A stretch of 47,414 nt of DNA, taken from NCBI RefSeq assembly GCF_030733205.1, contig NZ_JASHJL010000040.1, positions 1 to 47,414 on the forward strand, given 5' to 3'. The DNA comes from Mameliella sp. MMSF_3455. Its GTDB lineage: Bacteria > Pseudomonadota > Alphaproteobacteria > Rhodobacterales > Rhodobacteraceae. Positions within the stretch are counted from its first letter, which is position 1; the number at the start of each line of letters is the position of its first letter. Below the pieces are notes generated by a model. That model had not been told where the DNA came from, ran no database searches, and saw only the letters and a list, made by a program, of their open reading frames with translations. This document shows, one piece after another, positions 1 through 7,750 of the stretch. The position numbers and the translations under genes were made by a program.

Positions 1-42
1 TGGCCGATTGCAAACGCTATGACAGCCTCAGGAGACCCAACC

Positions 43-771
43 ATGGAAAGATCACAGGTGCTGGACGCGATGAGCCAGCTGAAGCTCTACGGCATGAAGG
101 CCGCCTACGATGAGATCCTCACCGCTGCGGTGAAGCGGCAGCACGAACCGCAGCAGATCGTCGGGGATCTTCTGAACGCCGAGATCAGCGAGAAGCAGGC
201 CCGGTCGATCAAATACCAGATGACGATCGCCAAGCTGCCGCTGGCGAAAGAGGTCGACGAGTTCAGCTTCGAGGACACGCCTGTCAACGAAACGCTGGTG
301 CGCGATCTGGCCTCCGGCGAGTTCCTTGAGCATCAACGCAATGTCGTGCTGATCGGCGGCACAGGGACCGGCAAATCCCACCTTGCCGTCAGCATCGCCC
401 GGGCCTGCATCCGGCGCGGCAAGCGGGGGCGCTTCTTCAATGTCGTAGACCTGGTAAACAAGCTCGATGCCGAAGCCCGTGCCGATCGACAGGGGCGCAC
501 CGCAGACCTGCTGTGCCGCCTCGACTTCTTGATCCTCGACGAACTCGGCTATCTTCCCTTCGCTCAGACTGGCGGCCAGCTGCTGTTCCATCTCATCAGC
601 CGCCTCTACGAGCGCACCTCGATCATCGTGACGACCAATCTCGACTTCGGCGAATGGCCTTCGGTCTTTGGCGACGCCAAGATGACCACTGCGCTGCTCG
701 ACCGGCTGACCCATCATTGTGACATCGTCGAAACCGGCAACGAGAGTTGGCGCTTCAAGACCCGTGAATGA
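43..771 (+). CDS. istB: IS21-family helper ATPase IstB
   Basis: 242-residue ATP-binding helper of IS21 transposition; in the family it works with the IstA transposase on target selection. A Walker A motif (GGTGTGKSH) lies near residue 105-115 and a Walker B stretch (FLILDELGY) near 165-175, with the late ITTNL-like strand of DnaC/IstB ATPases (IVTTNLDF here). The length is typical of the family. The start at 43 is chosen because AGGAG at 30-34 sits eight bases ahead; an upstream in-frame ATG at 19 has no such site. The gene looks intact. Its partner istA is outside the window. Confidence 0.95.
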   Translation: MERSQVLDAMSQLKLYGMKAAYDEILTAAVKRQHEPQQIVGDLLNAEISEKQARSIKYQMTIAKLPLAKEVDEFSFEDTPVNETLVRDLASGEFLEHQRNVVLIGGTGTGKSHLAVSIARACIRRGKRGRFFNVVDLVNKLDAEARADRQGRTADLLCRLDFLILDELGYLPFAQTGGQLLFHLISRLYERTSIIVTTNLDFGEWPSVFGDAKMTTALLDRLTHHCDIVETGNESWRFKTRE

Positions 772-848
772 CCGAGAACCCGCTGGCCCGATACGGCTGC
801 GCTGTATGGGGGCTACACCGCATCGGGCCAGCTACCGGAGCACTCCAA

Positions 849-900
849 GGGGGTCATTTTTGGACGCCTATAGGGGGTTAAGATTGCGTGCCGATTGACA
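849..900 (+). repeat. IS21 terminal repeat (right end)
   Basis: G-rich blocks at 849-853 and 873-878 are followed by a terminus that reads TGTCAATCGGCACGCAATC on the minus strand from 900 inward. This is the kind of terminal inverted repeat found at IS21-family ends. The matching left end is outside the window, so the inverted pair cannot be compared directly. Confidence 0.75.
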
Positions 901-1323
901 CCGCGAATGCGTGTCGACCACGGTCAGGATCCTCAATTTCTTTCCCATGGCGAGTTGGTCGTGAACGAAGTCCATAGCCCAGACGTCGTTCGGCCCAATA
1001 GCTTCTTCGCGATCCTCGCGCAGCTTGGCTTTCACGCGCCGCTTCGGACTCTTGTTCCGCAACTGCAGACCCAACTCATTGTAAATCCTGCGTGTCTTCT
1101 TGATGTTGATGGTCCAGCCCTCCCGCCGCAGCAGAACGTGGACGCGCCGGTAGCCATACCGAACGCGTGTCTCGCAAATCTCCTTGATCCGCATCTCGAC
1201 AGCAGCCTGATCCGTGCGCCGGGACTTGTAGTGGTAGCTGGACGTGTCGAAGCAGATGGCCCCACAGGCCTTCCGGATCGACACGCCCCAGTCGACGCAC
1301 ATCCCGGTGACGAGTTCGCGCAA
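901..1323 (-). pseudogene. IS3-family transposase OrfB, N-terminal fragment
   Basis: The fragment encodes the HTH_21-like region (with RVRYGYRRVHVLL) and the first part of the rve integrase domain (NDVWAMDFVHDQL, containing the first catalytic Asp, then LTVVDTHSR). The frame then runs into IS21 DNA and ends after nine foreign residues. The second Asp and the Glu of the DDE triad are missing. In the intact element OrfB would be made by a -1 frameshift: the OrfB frame remains open upstream of its ATG and continues across the orfA stop at 1335-1337. Not functional. Confidence 0.9.
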
Positions 1324-1334
1324 ACGGCCAGGCT

Positions 1335-1644
1335 TCAGAGCTTTCGCCGGATCACGTCCTGCAACATCTCGCGGTCAAGCGTTAGGTCCGCGACGATCTT
1401 CTTCAGCCGCGTGTTCTCATCTTCCAGAGCCTTCAGCCGGCGCATCTCGTCCGGCAGCAGGCCGCCGTACCTTTTCTTCCAGTTGAAATATGTCGCCTGG
1501 CTGATCCCGTTCCGCGCTAAAATCGATCCACTGGATCGATTTCTATACGCTTGAACTGCGGCAGATCTCCGCAACCGGCGTGCCTTGCTCGCCCTGCTTC
1601 AGGATGAACGCCTTCTGCGACTCCGTGAACTTCGATGCTTTCAT
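1335..1644 (-). pseudogene. IS3-family OrfA (HTH), disrupted by 43-bp insertion
   Basis: Starting at the ATG at 1642-1644 the frame reads MKASKFTESQKAFILKQGE and on to AEICR, the usual N-terminus of IS407-group OrfA. It then meets an in-frame TAG. From about 1512 downward the normal OrfA sequence resumes (GISQATYFNWKK), followed by a leucine-zipper region (MRRLKALEDENTRLKK). The two halves are separated by 43 bp carrying a perfect 10-bp inverted repeat. The insertion both shifts the frame and adds a stop, so the HTH is split and OrfA is lost. Confidence 0.85.
1513..1555. repeat. 43-bp palindromic insertion inside IS3 orfA
   Basis: Foreign to the OrfA reading frame, with boundaries inferred from where the OrfA sequence stops and resumes. 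Its core is a perfect inverted repeat, AAATCGATCC at 1520-1529 and GGATCGATTT at 1533-1542, around a 3-base loop. The outer arms (GCGCTAA and TATACGC) are only roughly complementary. There is no second copy in the window. It could be a short mobile palindrome or the scar left by an excised element. Confidence 0.6.
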
Positions 1645-1756
1645 GCGTTTCCGCTCCTCTCCCAGCCAGGAAAGCTTAGCCGAAAACTCCAGCTTCAAGC
1701 GGTCCAGTTACCAAGAGGCAGAGCATAAAAGACATGACTCCGGCGCTCGTACACCT

Positions 1757-4700
1757 TCAGAACAAAACGAAGTCCCCGACCATCAGGTTGCGGGCCATCC
1801 ATGGGGTCTGAGTCAGGCGGTCTTCAGGCGGCACGCCCTCTTGCGCGTCGCGGACGCGTGATGACACCAGGCTCTTTGTCCCACGGAACAATTCGCTGAG
1901 TTCGACGAGGCTATTTCCGTTACGATCAAAAGCCTGTTCTTCGATCACCTCGGCAAGAGCCTGGGCAAAAAAGCCTTGCGCCGTTTCCGGATCTTCTAGT
2001 GAAAATTCACGCCCTTTCGCCGCAGCGAGAACAACCAGACCGGAGGGGATCTGATTGATCGCCCCGCCGACGACCTGATCGTTGGTCGAGAAGAGGCCTT
2101 CGCCGGCGCGTCCGCTGTGGCAGGCATCAATGAACAAAGCGATGCGCAGCTCCGTCCCATCCAATAGCGACGAGATCGCAGAAAAGGGCAGGGCGGTTCC
2201 TGCGATGTTTTCGAGGCTCGCCCCGGATGCGCCGAGGTAATACCCCCCATCCAGGTCAAGACCGTGCCCGGCAAAGTAGAGCGCCAAGGTGTCACCGGGC
2301 CGGGCCTTGTCTACAATAGCCGAAAGTTCCGACAGTATGCGGTTTGCCGTAGCCTCTCCGTCCAAAAGGAGGGTGTCGGAGGCGATTCCCACCCTATGTC
2401 CTTCGCGCGCTGCCAAGGCTGATGCAACCAGACGCGCATCGGGCACCGCAGCTGTCAGGTCCAGCGCAGGATCCCCATAGTCGTTGATCCCGATCGACAG
2501 GATATGCAGTTGGCGCTGTGCCTCGGGCGCATCGACTTCGACGCTGTACGGCACGCTGGCCACATCGTTTTCGTCTGTTGCGACAAGACTGATCCAGCGC
2601 GTACCGGGAAGCAGTTCAATGTCGTCGTTCCAACCATGGTCCTGGCCATTTGCTGGCAGGACATGTGTCCGCAAACCGTCTTGAAAGAGGCTCAACGACT
2701 TGAGCGGAACGGAGGCCTGGGCCCGCGCATCCAGTCGCGCCGTGTTTCCGCTGACCGTGACCGAGGCCCGCAGTACCGGCGGGGGTGTGATGCGGACCGG
2801 ATCCGGCGCGGGCAGGCCGGCAAGAACCCTTTGCGCAAGTCCCGGGACTTTTAGGAAGCCTTCGAACTGCTGGGCGGTATATTCACCGAAATGGCCGGGA
2901 AAGGTGTAGGCAACGAAATAGGCACCTTCGGAAGTCGCGTCGTAATGGCCGTCATCGGTCCAGACAATCACTTCGTCATCCGCGTAGAGGCCGGAGAGAA
3001 CCGTTCGCGAATCCGACAGGCGATTGACGAAAAAGCTGCCGTCCTCCTGAACGGTGACAAGGTGGCGACCGTCTTCGGTGATCATCACGTTGTCAAACAG
3101 ATCACCGCGAGGCAGATCGAATTGCTTGGCGATTACCTTGCCTGTCCGCAGGTCGACCACAGCATAGCCAAGCGCGTCTTGCGAATGCAGGATCGCCAGA
3201 TCCTCGAACACCTTCAGGCGGAAGGAGCAGGCGTCGATGGCGTAGGGGCAGATGGTTGCCGTGTTCGTACCGTCGTTACGCAGGTCGAGGCCGAACTCGG
3301 TTCCCCAGGGCTGTTCGAACTGGGAAACGCCCCCGGCCAGGTTCGACGAAAACAGATAGGTCGTCGGATAGGCAAACATCGCGGACCCTTCATGGCATTG
3401 GAAGGTTGTCAGCCGGTGCTCCGCCCCACCCGAGGACCAATGCCAAAGGGTGTGAAACTCGCCCAGCAGGGCATCCTGACCGGCACTGCAGGAGGACACG
3501 CCCATACGCCGGCCAAAGCGGCTGGCATCGACACCGGTTGCCGTGGCGATTTCGGCCCAGATTTGCCGATAGGCTTTGGTCACTTCCGCATCATGTCGAT
3601 CCTGCGCCGCGATCCGTTCCGCTTGGCTGGCGTAATTTTTCTGGAAGTCAAACTTGGGCAGTCTTTCGTCGACATCGATCCGATCGACAACCTGGCCCGC
3701 AATGATCGGTATACCAAATTCCCGCAGCCTCTTGTGCATCCGGTCGGCGGAGCCGGTGGCATCCACACCCAGCGACCGCCAGGCCAGCGCGCCACTGGAC
3801 AGCGCGGGTGACGCAGCGCCATCGCTGGCGAACGATTCGAGTTTCCGTGGAGGAACCAGATAGGGCATCAACGCGTCCGAGATGGCCTGGTTTTCATTGG
3901 ATGCATAGGACTGGGAAAACTGCGTCGAAAATGCCCGGGTGATGGCCAACTCGGTGGAATATTGCAGCCCGATCCCGATTGCAGGTTCCACAACCGCCTG
4001 TTGGCGCCCAATCTCTTGCAGCGCGGCGTTGCGATGCGCGGGTTCGACGCGAGCACCGCCGGCGATCTCCGGTCGAAAACGATAGATCTCGTTCCCGTCG
4101 CTCAGCCGAAACACCGCCATTTCGTTGTAGCCTTCGGCGACAAAGGCGTTGTTTTCCAACTCCAGCAGGTAGCGGTTCTTGTTCCCGCCGCAGATACGGC
4201 ACCCGTTCGTCGTGGCCTGAACAGTCCGCCCCGCGGCAAAATTGTGGAACTGGGAAAAGCCGTAGCCCGACAGGATCTGCAGCGCAAAGCTGTCGTCATG
4301 GGACCAGATCAGCGCGCTCCAGTCGGAGTTGACCGTGAAGCCGTCCTGGGCATCGACCACGCGCTTGCCGTCCACCGCGTCGTATATCCCGGCCTCGTCC
4401 CCGCCCGGCAGAACGACATAGCGTCCGGCGGGCGAGAAATGCGGCGTGCCGACCAGTTCCATGATCTCGGCGCCGGTGGCGGCATCGGTCAGGCGAAAAC
4501 GCCCGTCGAACACCTGCAGGTGACGTGTGCCGTCACGGTTGACCAGGATGCTGGAAGGGGCGGCCCCTGTAACCCTGTCGCGGACCACGATCGTGGGGCG
4601 GCTGGCTGTGGCGATCGCAACAGTGGCGCTGCCTTGGCCGGGCGTTCTGACATGTTCGTCGCAGCCGCTGTGGCCCAGCACCGCCCAGTCCACCTGTAGC

Positions 4701-5125
4701 GGCCCGGATTGCAACGGTTCGACCACGATCTGCCCGGACTTGGCCATGCCTCGCCCGTAGTAGGGAATGACCGCGCGGGTCCGATCACGGTTCCACGAAA
4801 TGTCGAAAGGTGCCTTGGCCCCCGGCAGCAGGGCATACATGCCGTCGCCGGACAGGCGCACCGGCCGGTCGAAAGAGACCATCAGGAAAATAGGCTCACG
4901 TTCCGGAAAGCCGGGCCGCGCCCAATCGATGGACAGGCGCTCGCCCACGTCCAGACTGTCGTCCGAAAGGCTGACGCGCGTTTCCCCTGCAAGGCGGTCG
5001 GTGACCTCGACGCGGGCCTCGCAGCTGAGGTCTGAGCGCAGGCCATAGGTTGCGGCCTGGGCCGAAGCTGCGGGCAGGAACATGGCCAGCGCGGCGGCCA
5101 GAACGGTCACGGGAAAACGCGTCAT
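1757..5125 (-). CDS. Large exported caspase-like (C14) protein
   Basis: 1122 residues. A signal peptide (about 1-24, ending ASAQA) suggests export to the periplasm or beyond. Residues about 170-750 are rich in short beta-strands with repeated 'LTDAATGAEI'/'VDLRTGKVI'-like turns, suggesting a WD40/YVTN-type propeller. An Ig-like stretch (about 810-870) leads into a C14 caspase domain at about 873-1090. The catalytic pair is visible: His954 in YFAGHG and Cys1002 in FIDACHSG. Residues 1067-1078 form an EF-hand-like loop. The gene begins nine bases after the OmpA-like gene, and its ribosome site (TGAGGA) overlaps that gene's stop, so the two are cotranscribed. Bacterial caspase homologues act as proteases or, without catalytic residues, as scaffolds; here both residues are kept. 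The substrate is unknown. Confidence 0.85.
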   Translation of the reverse strand: MTRFPVTVLAAALAMFLPAASAQAATYGLRSDLSCEARVEVTDRLAGETRVSLSDDSLDVGERLSIDWARPGFPEREPIFLMVSFDRPVRLSGDGMYALLPGAKAPFDISWNRDRTRAVIPYYGRGMAKSGQIVVEPLQSGPLQVDWAVLGHSGCDEHVRTPGQGSATVAIATASRPTIVVRDRVTGAAPSSILVNRDGTRHLQVFDGRFRLTDAATGAEIMELVGTPHFSPAGRYVVLPGGDEAGIYDAVDGKRVVDAQDGFTVNSDWSALIWSHDDSFALQILSGYGFSQFHNFAAGRTVQATTNGCRICGGNKNRYLLELENNAFVAEGYNEMAVFRLSDGNEIYRFRPEIAGGARVEPAHRNAALQEIGRQQAVVEPAIGIGLQYSTELAITRAFSTQFSQSYASNENQAISDALMPYLVPPRKLESFASDGAASPALSSGALAWRSLGVDATGSADRMHKRLREFGIPIIAGQVVDRIDVDERLPKFDFQKNYASQAERIAAQDRHDAEVTKAYRQIWAEIATATGVDASRFGRRMGVSSCSAGQDALLGEFHTLWHWSSGGAEHRLTTFQCHEGSAMFAYPTTYLFSSNLAGGVSQFEQPWGTEFGLDLRNDGTNTATICPYAIDACSFRLKVFEDLAILHSQDALGYAVVDLRTGKVIAKQFDLPRGDLFDNVMITEDGRHLVTVQEDGSFFVNRLSDSRTVLSGLYADDEVIVWTDDGHYDATSEGAYFVAYTFPGHFGEYTAQQFEGFLKVPGLAQRVLAGLPAPDPVRITPPPVLRASVTVSGNTARLDARAQASVPLKSLSLFQDGLRTHVLPANGQDHGWNDDIELLPGTRWISLVATDENDVASVPYSVEVDAPEAQRQLHILSIGINDYGDPALDLTAAVPDARLVASALAAREGHRVGIASDTLLLDGEATANRILSELSAIVDKARPGDTLALYFAGHGLDLDGGYYLGASGASLENIAGTALPFSAISSLLDGTELRIALFIDACHSGRAGEGLFSTNDQVVGGAINQIPSGLVVLAAAKGREFSLEDPETAQGFFAQALAEVIEEQAFDRNGNSLVELSELFRGTKSLVSSRVRDAQEGVPPEDRLTQTPWMARNLMVGDFVLF

Positions 5126-5134
5126 GAAATGTCC

Positions 5135-5785
5135 TCAGCTGTCCAGCAGGATGATCTGAACCCGACGATTCACCTCGCTCTCGGGGCGGGCCGGATCCTT
5201 CAGGTCGGTCTCGCCGCGACCGGCAGAGATGAAGCGATCGGCGGAGAGGCCCGAGAGGCTTTGCAGCCTTTGTCGGACGCTTTCGGCGCGGCGCTCGGAC
5301 AGGTCGAGGTTGTAGCTGTCAGAACCGCGGGCATCGGTATGACCAAGAATGACAAACCGCTTGCTGGCGAATCGTTCGTCCGTGATCGCCGTGGCCAGCG
5401 TCTGGATATCCGGCAGCGAGGTCGCGGCAGGTGTCGCGCTGTTGTAGTCAAAGAAGATTTCGACATCGACGCTGATCAGCGGGCCGGGCTTGGTGGCACC
5501 GGGCCGGTCCTCTGTCCGGTCCTTGATCAACAGGCGGGGTTTCAGCCCGTTGGTGGCGACGGGCTTGGTGCCGGGGACGCTGCCGGGATCGATGCTGCGC
5601 CGGGTCAACTGCACGCGTGGGCCGCATTTTTCCGCGATACCGGCAAGACAATCGCTCATGTCGCGGGCGCGCTCGTCGGGCTCCGGGGCCAATCGAAAGC
5701 CCTTGAGCTCGACGGATTGGGCGGCCAGCGGGTCGCTCAGGCCAATCAAAAAGAGCAGCGCAAGGTAAAGGGAGTTCCTGGTCAA
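5135..5785 (-). CDS. OmpA-family peptidoglycan-binding protein
   Basis: 216 residues with an N-terminal signal peptide (cut near PLAAQ, no lipobox) and a C-terminal OmpA domain (about 110-216). The domain carries the diaminopimelate-contacting pattern GHTDARGS ... NLDLSERRAESV, with the key Asp and Arg present. The start is the TTG at 5783-5785, because GAGGAGG sits eight bases upstream and no ATG in frame is suitably placed. There is no beta-barrel region, so it probably anchors something to the cell wall rather than forming a pore. It heads a two-gene operon with the caspase-like gene, which suggests it recruits or positions that protein at peptidoglycan; that link is inference. Confidence 0.85.
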   Translation of the reverse strand: MTRNSLYLALLFLIGLSDPLAAQSVELKGFRLAPEPDERARDMSDCLAGIAEKCGPRVQLTRRSIDPGSVPGTKPVATNGLKPRLLIKDRTEDRPGATKPGPLISVDVEIFFDYNSATPAATSLPDIQTLATAITDERFASKRFVILGHTDARGSDSYNLDLSERRAESVRQRLQSLSGLSADRFISAGRGETDLKDPARPESEVNRRVQIILLDS

Positions 5786-5907
5786 TGCATCAGCCTCCTC
5801 AAGCACCGGAGGCCGAAGCGGCCCCCGGCCCTCGTCACAGTCAATAATCACCCGAAAAGTGTCTGACGTGACAGGAGCGTTGGCAAGTCCGCAAATCCCG
5901 CCCTTCT

Positions 5908-6717
5908 TCAGGACTTCAGGCGCGTCCCCCGGCGGAACAGAATCCACGCGGCCAGGCAGGCGACAAGAGTCGCGGCCAGCGCGATGGTAAACCCCAAGGC
6001 GGGGGCCGTGTCCGAAACGCCGATCACGCCCCAGCGTGCGCCGTCGATCAGGTAGAAGACCGGGTTCAGATGCGTGACCTGGTACAGGCCCTTGGGCAGC
6101 GCCTCGACCGAGTAGAAAGTGCCCGACAGAAAGGCCAGAGGCGTGATGATGAAATTGGTGATCGCTGCCATCTGGTCGAACTTCTGCGAGAAAATCCCGG
6201 CGATCAGTCCCAGCGCCGACAGGAAGGCCGCGCCCAGAGTGACGAATGCCAGGGTCACCAGCGGCGCCTGTGGCACGATGTCCAGCACGGCCCAGAACAT
6301 CGCCAGCAGCGCAACCGCCACGAACAGTCCCCGCGCGGTGCCGCCGATGACATACCCCAGAACCACTTCGCCTGCCGAAAGGGGGGGCATCAGTGTATCG
6401 ACGATATTGCCCTGCACCTTGGACACCATCAACGAGCTGGAGGTATTTGCAAACGCGTTCTGGATCACCGTCATCATCAGGATACCCGGCGCGATGAAGG
6501 TGGTGAAGGCCACGCCCATGACATCGCCGCGTTGCGGGCCGATGGCGATGGTGAAGATCATCAGGAACAGGCCCGCCGTGACCAGCGGCGCCAACAGGGT
6601 CTGTGTCCAGACATTGGTGAACCGCAGGATCTCGCGCTTGCACAGGGTCCAGAATCCCAGCCAGTTCACCCGGCCGAAACGGCGGTCGCCGGGGGCGAAT
6701 GTCTGTGTGTCGCTCAT
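5908..6717 (-). CDS. ABC-2 type transporter permease
   Basis: 269 residues with about six membrane segments after a 30-residue cytoplasmic lead. The sequence is of the NodJ/YadH-like ABC-2 class: the LAPLVTAGLFLMIFTIAIG segment, a conserved loop (SKVQGNIVDTLMPPLSAGE), and LSGTFYSVEALP with HLNPVFYLIDGARWG near the C-terminus. The start at 6717 has TGGAGG closely upstream. An ABC-2 permease needs a separate ATPase subunit, and none is next to it: gcrA is divergent upstream and ompA follows downstream. The ATPase must be encoded elsewhere. The substrate cannot be told; this class exports polysaccharides, lipids or drugs. Confidence 0.9.
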   Translation of the reverse strand: MSDTQTFAPGDRRFGRVNWLGFWTLCKREILRFTNVWTQTLLAPLVTAGLFLMIFTIAIGPQRGDVMGVAFTTFIAPGILMMTVIQNAFANTSSSLMVSKVQGNIVDTLMPPLSAGEVVLGYVIGGTARGLFVAVALLAMFWAVLDIVPQAPLVTLAFVTLGAAFLSALGLIAGIFSQKFDQMAAITNFIITPLAFLSGTFYSVEALPKGLYQVTHLNPVFYLIDGARWGVIGVSDTAPALGFTIALAATLVACLAAWILFRRGTRLKS

Positions 6718-6835
6718 GGTGCCTCCAATTCTGCTCGGCGCCTTGTAACTCGGGCCGTTATGATTAGTATAGGTGCGTCACTCAATCTCTCGGCGGCCCC
6801 TTGCACGTGGCCGCTTTTTTCGCTGGGGGAACCCG

Positions 6836-7429
6836 ATGTCGTGGACCGATGAACGCGTTGAACTGCTCAAGAAGATGTGGTCGGAAGGCCAGTCGGCCAG
6901 CCAGATCGCCAAGGAACTGGGCGGGGTGACGCGCAATGCGGTGATCGGCAAGGTGCACCGGCTGGGCCTGTCGAACCGCGCGGGCGCGGCTCCTGCTGCC
7001 ACCGCAGAGGCCAAGCCTGAACCTAAGGCGCAGCCTGCTGCCGCCAAGGCCAAGCCACAGCCCAAGCCCGCGCCGGCAAACAAGCCGGAGCCCGCACCCG
7101 AGGCCAAGCCGCAGCCCGTCGCCACGACCCCGGCGGTCAGTCCGGCGCGCAAACAGATCATCCCGGCCGGTCAGCCGCTGCCGCCGCAGCCCTCGACCAA
7201 TGAAATCAGCCCCGAAGCCCTGGCAAAGGTGAGCGAGATCGAAAAGAAGGCCAAGAAATTGACCCTGATGGAACTGACCGAACGGACCTGCAAATGGCCC
7301 GTCGGCGACCCCGCAACCGAGGATTTCTGGTTCTGCGGTCTGCCCGTCCAGCAAGGCAAACCCTATTGCGAGGCCCATGTGGGCGTCGCCTTCCAACCGA
7401 TGAGCGCACGTCGCGACCGTCGTCGGTGA
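6836..7429 (+). CDS. gcrA: GcrA cell cycle regulator
   Basis: 197 residues. The N-terminal 45 residues form the GcrA helix-turn-helix (MSWTDERVELLKKMWSEGQ ... TRNAVIGKVHRLGLSNR), nearly diagnostic for the family. A linker of about 60 residues made almost only of Ala, Pro, Lys, Glu and Gln follows. The C-terminal part has the conserved TCKWPVGDP ... FWFCGLPVQQGKPYCEAH segment with three Cys and a His. In Caulobacter GcrA binds sigma70 and activates promoters with methylated GANTC sites. The start at 6836 has GGGGGA six bases ahead; the in-frame ATG at 6773 lacks a site. The gene stands alone, divergent from the ABC permease. Confidence 0.95.
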   Translation: MSWTDERVELLKKMWSEGQSASQIAKELGGVTRNAVIGKVHRLGLSNRAGAAPAATAEAKPEPKAQPAAAKAKPQPKPAPANKPEPAPEAKPQPVATTPAVSPARKQIIPAGQPLPPQPSTNEISPEALAKVSEIEKKAKKLTLMELTERTCKWPVGDPATEDFWFCGLPVQQGKPYCEAHVGVAFQPMSARRDRRR

Positions 7430-7459
7430 CCGTTGCGGGGGTCTGTCCCCCCAACTGAT

Positions 7460-7708
7460 TCAGCTTCCCGCGCCGCGCAGCCGCAAGGCTCGCGCGGCGT
7501 CGTTGCGACAGGGGGTCTTCCAGCCGTAGATCCCCGAGATTTTCAAGACGGTCCAGCCCCCGTTGCCTGGGGTGCCCTGGTCTTTGGTCGTGGCATCGGT
7601 CCGGCCCGAAAGAACGTATCGGAAATGTCCGGCCGCATCGGTCTGCATCTCGACCCTTGACCGCCTGTCGGCGCTTTCCTGCTGTTCAAGCTGTCGCCAA
7701 TCCATCAT
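7460..7708 (-). CDS. Possible small hypothetical protein (82 aa)
   Basis: This is the only sizeable open frame in the 321-base gap between gcrA and rimO, and it runs opposite to both. The product would be soluble and hydrophilic (begins MMDWRQLEQQES; contains GHFRYVLSGRTDATT and TVLKISGIYGWKTP). It has no motif I recognise, signal peptide or membrane segment. A weak ribosome site (AAGG) lies near the tandem ATGs at 7703-7708. The frame has a plausible amino-acid mix, but chance open frames are common at this GC content. Otherwise the gap holds only a short G5/C5 hairpin after gcrA (7437-7451). Confidence 0.35.
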   Translation of the reverse strand: MMDWRQLEQQESADRRSRVEMQTDAAGHFRYVLSGRTDATTKDQGTPGNGGWTVLKISGIYGWKTPCRNDAARALRLRGAGS

Positions 7709-7750
7709 CTGCCGCCTTTCCCAGTTGGCTTGCGCGCGCTATGACGCGCC

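Larger units (their letters stand above)
1..900 (+). mobile_element. IS21-family insertion sequence, right part only
   Basis: The element contains a full istB-type helper gene followed by about 130 bp of non-coding DNA. It ends at 900 in a terminal repeat whose outer end reads TGTCAATCGG on the minus strand. The left end and the istA transposase lie before the window. At 901 the sequence switches abruptly to the middle of an IS3-family transposase gene, so this element landed in that older one. IS21 elements normally carry istA and istB in tandem, so the full element probably extends 1.5 kb or more to the left. The exact outer base at 900 is inferred from this junction and from the TGT...ACA end typical of the family. 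Confidence 0.85.
901..1706 (-). mobile_element. IS3-family element remnant (interrupted)
   Basis: The minus strand holds orfA and the N-terminal part of orfB of an IS3-family element resembling the IS407 group. The orfA end is intact and appears to terminate at 1706, where the minus strand starts TGGACCGCTTG, about 60 bp before the orfA start. The other end is lost or displaced by the IS21 insertion at 901. Both reading frames are broken, so the element is dead as it stands. It ends about 50 bp after the stop codon of the caspase-like gene, which was not damaged. The remainder of orfB should lie on the far side of the IS21 copy, left of the window. Confidence 0.85.

Noticed and set aside
5786-6643. 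Long N-terminal extension of the OmpA-type gene through the ABC permease region
   Set aside because: Extension overlaps the permease on the same strand in another frame; the TTG with a strong ribosome site explains the start.
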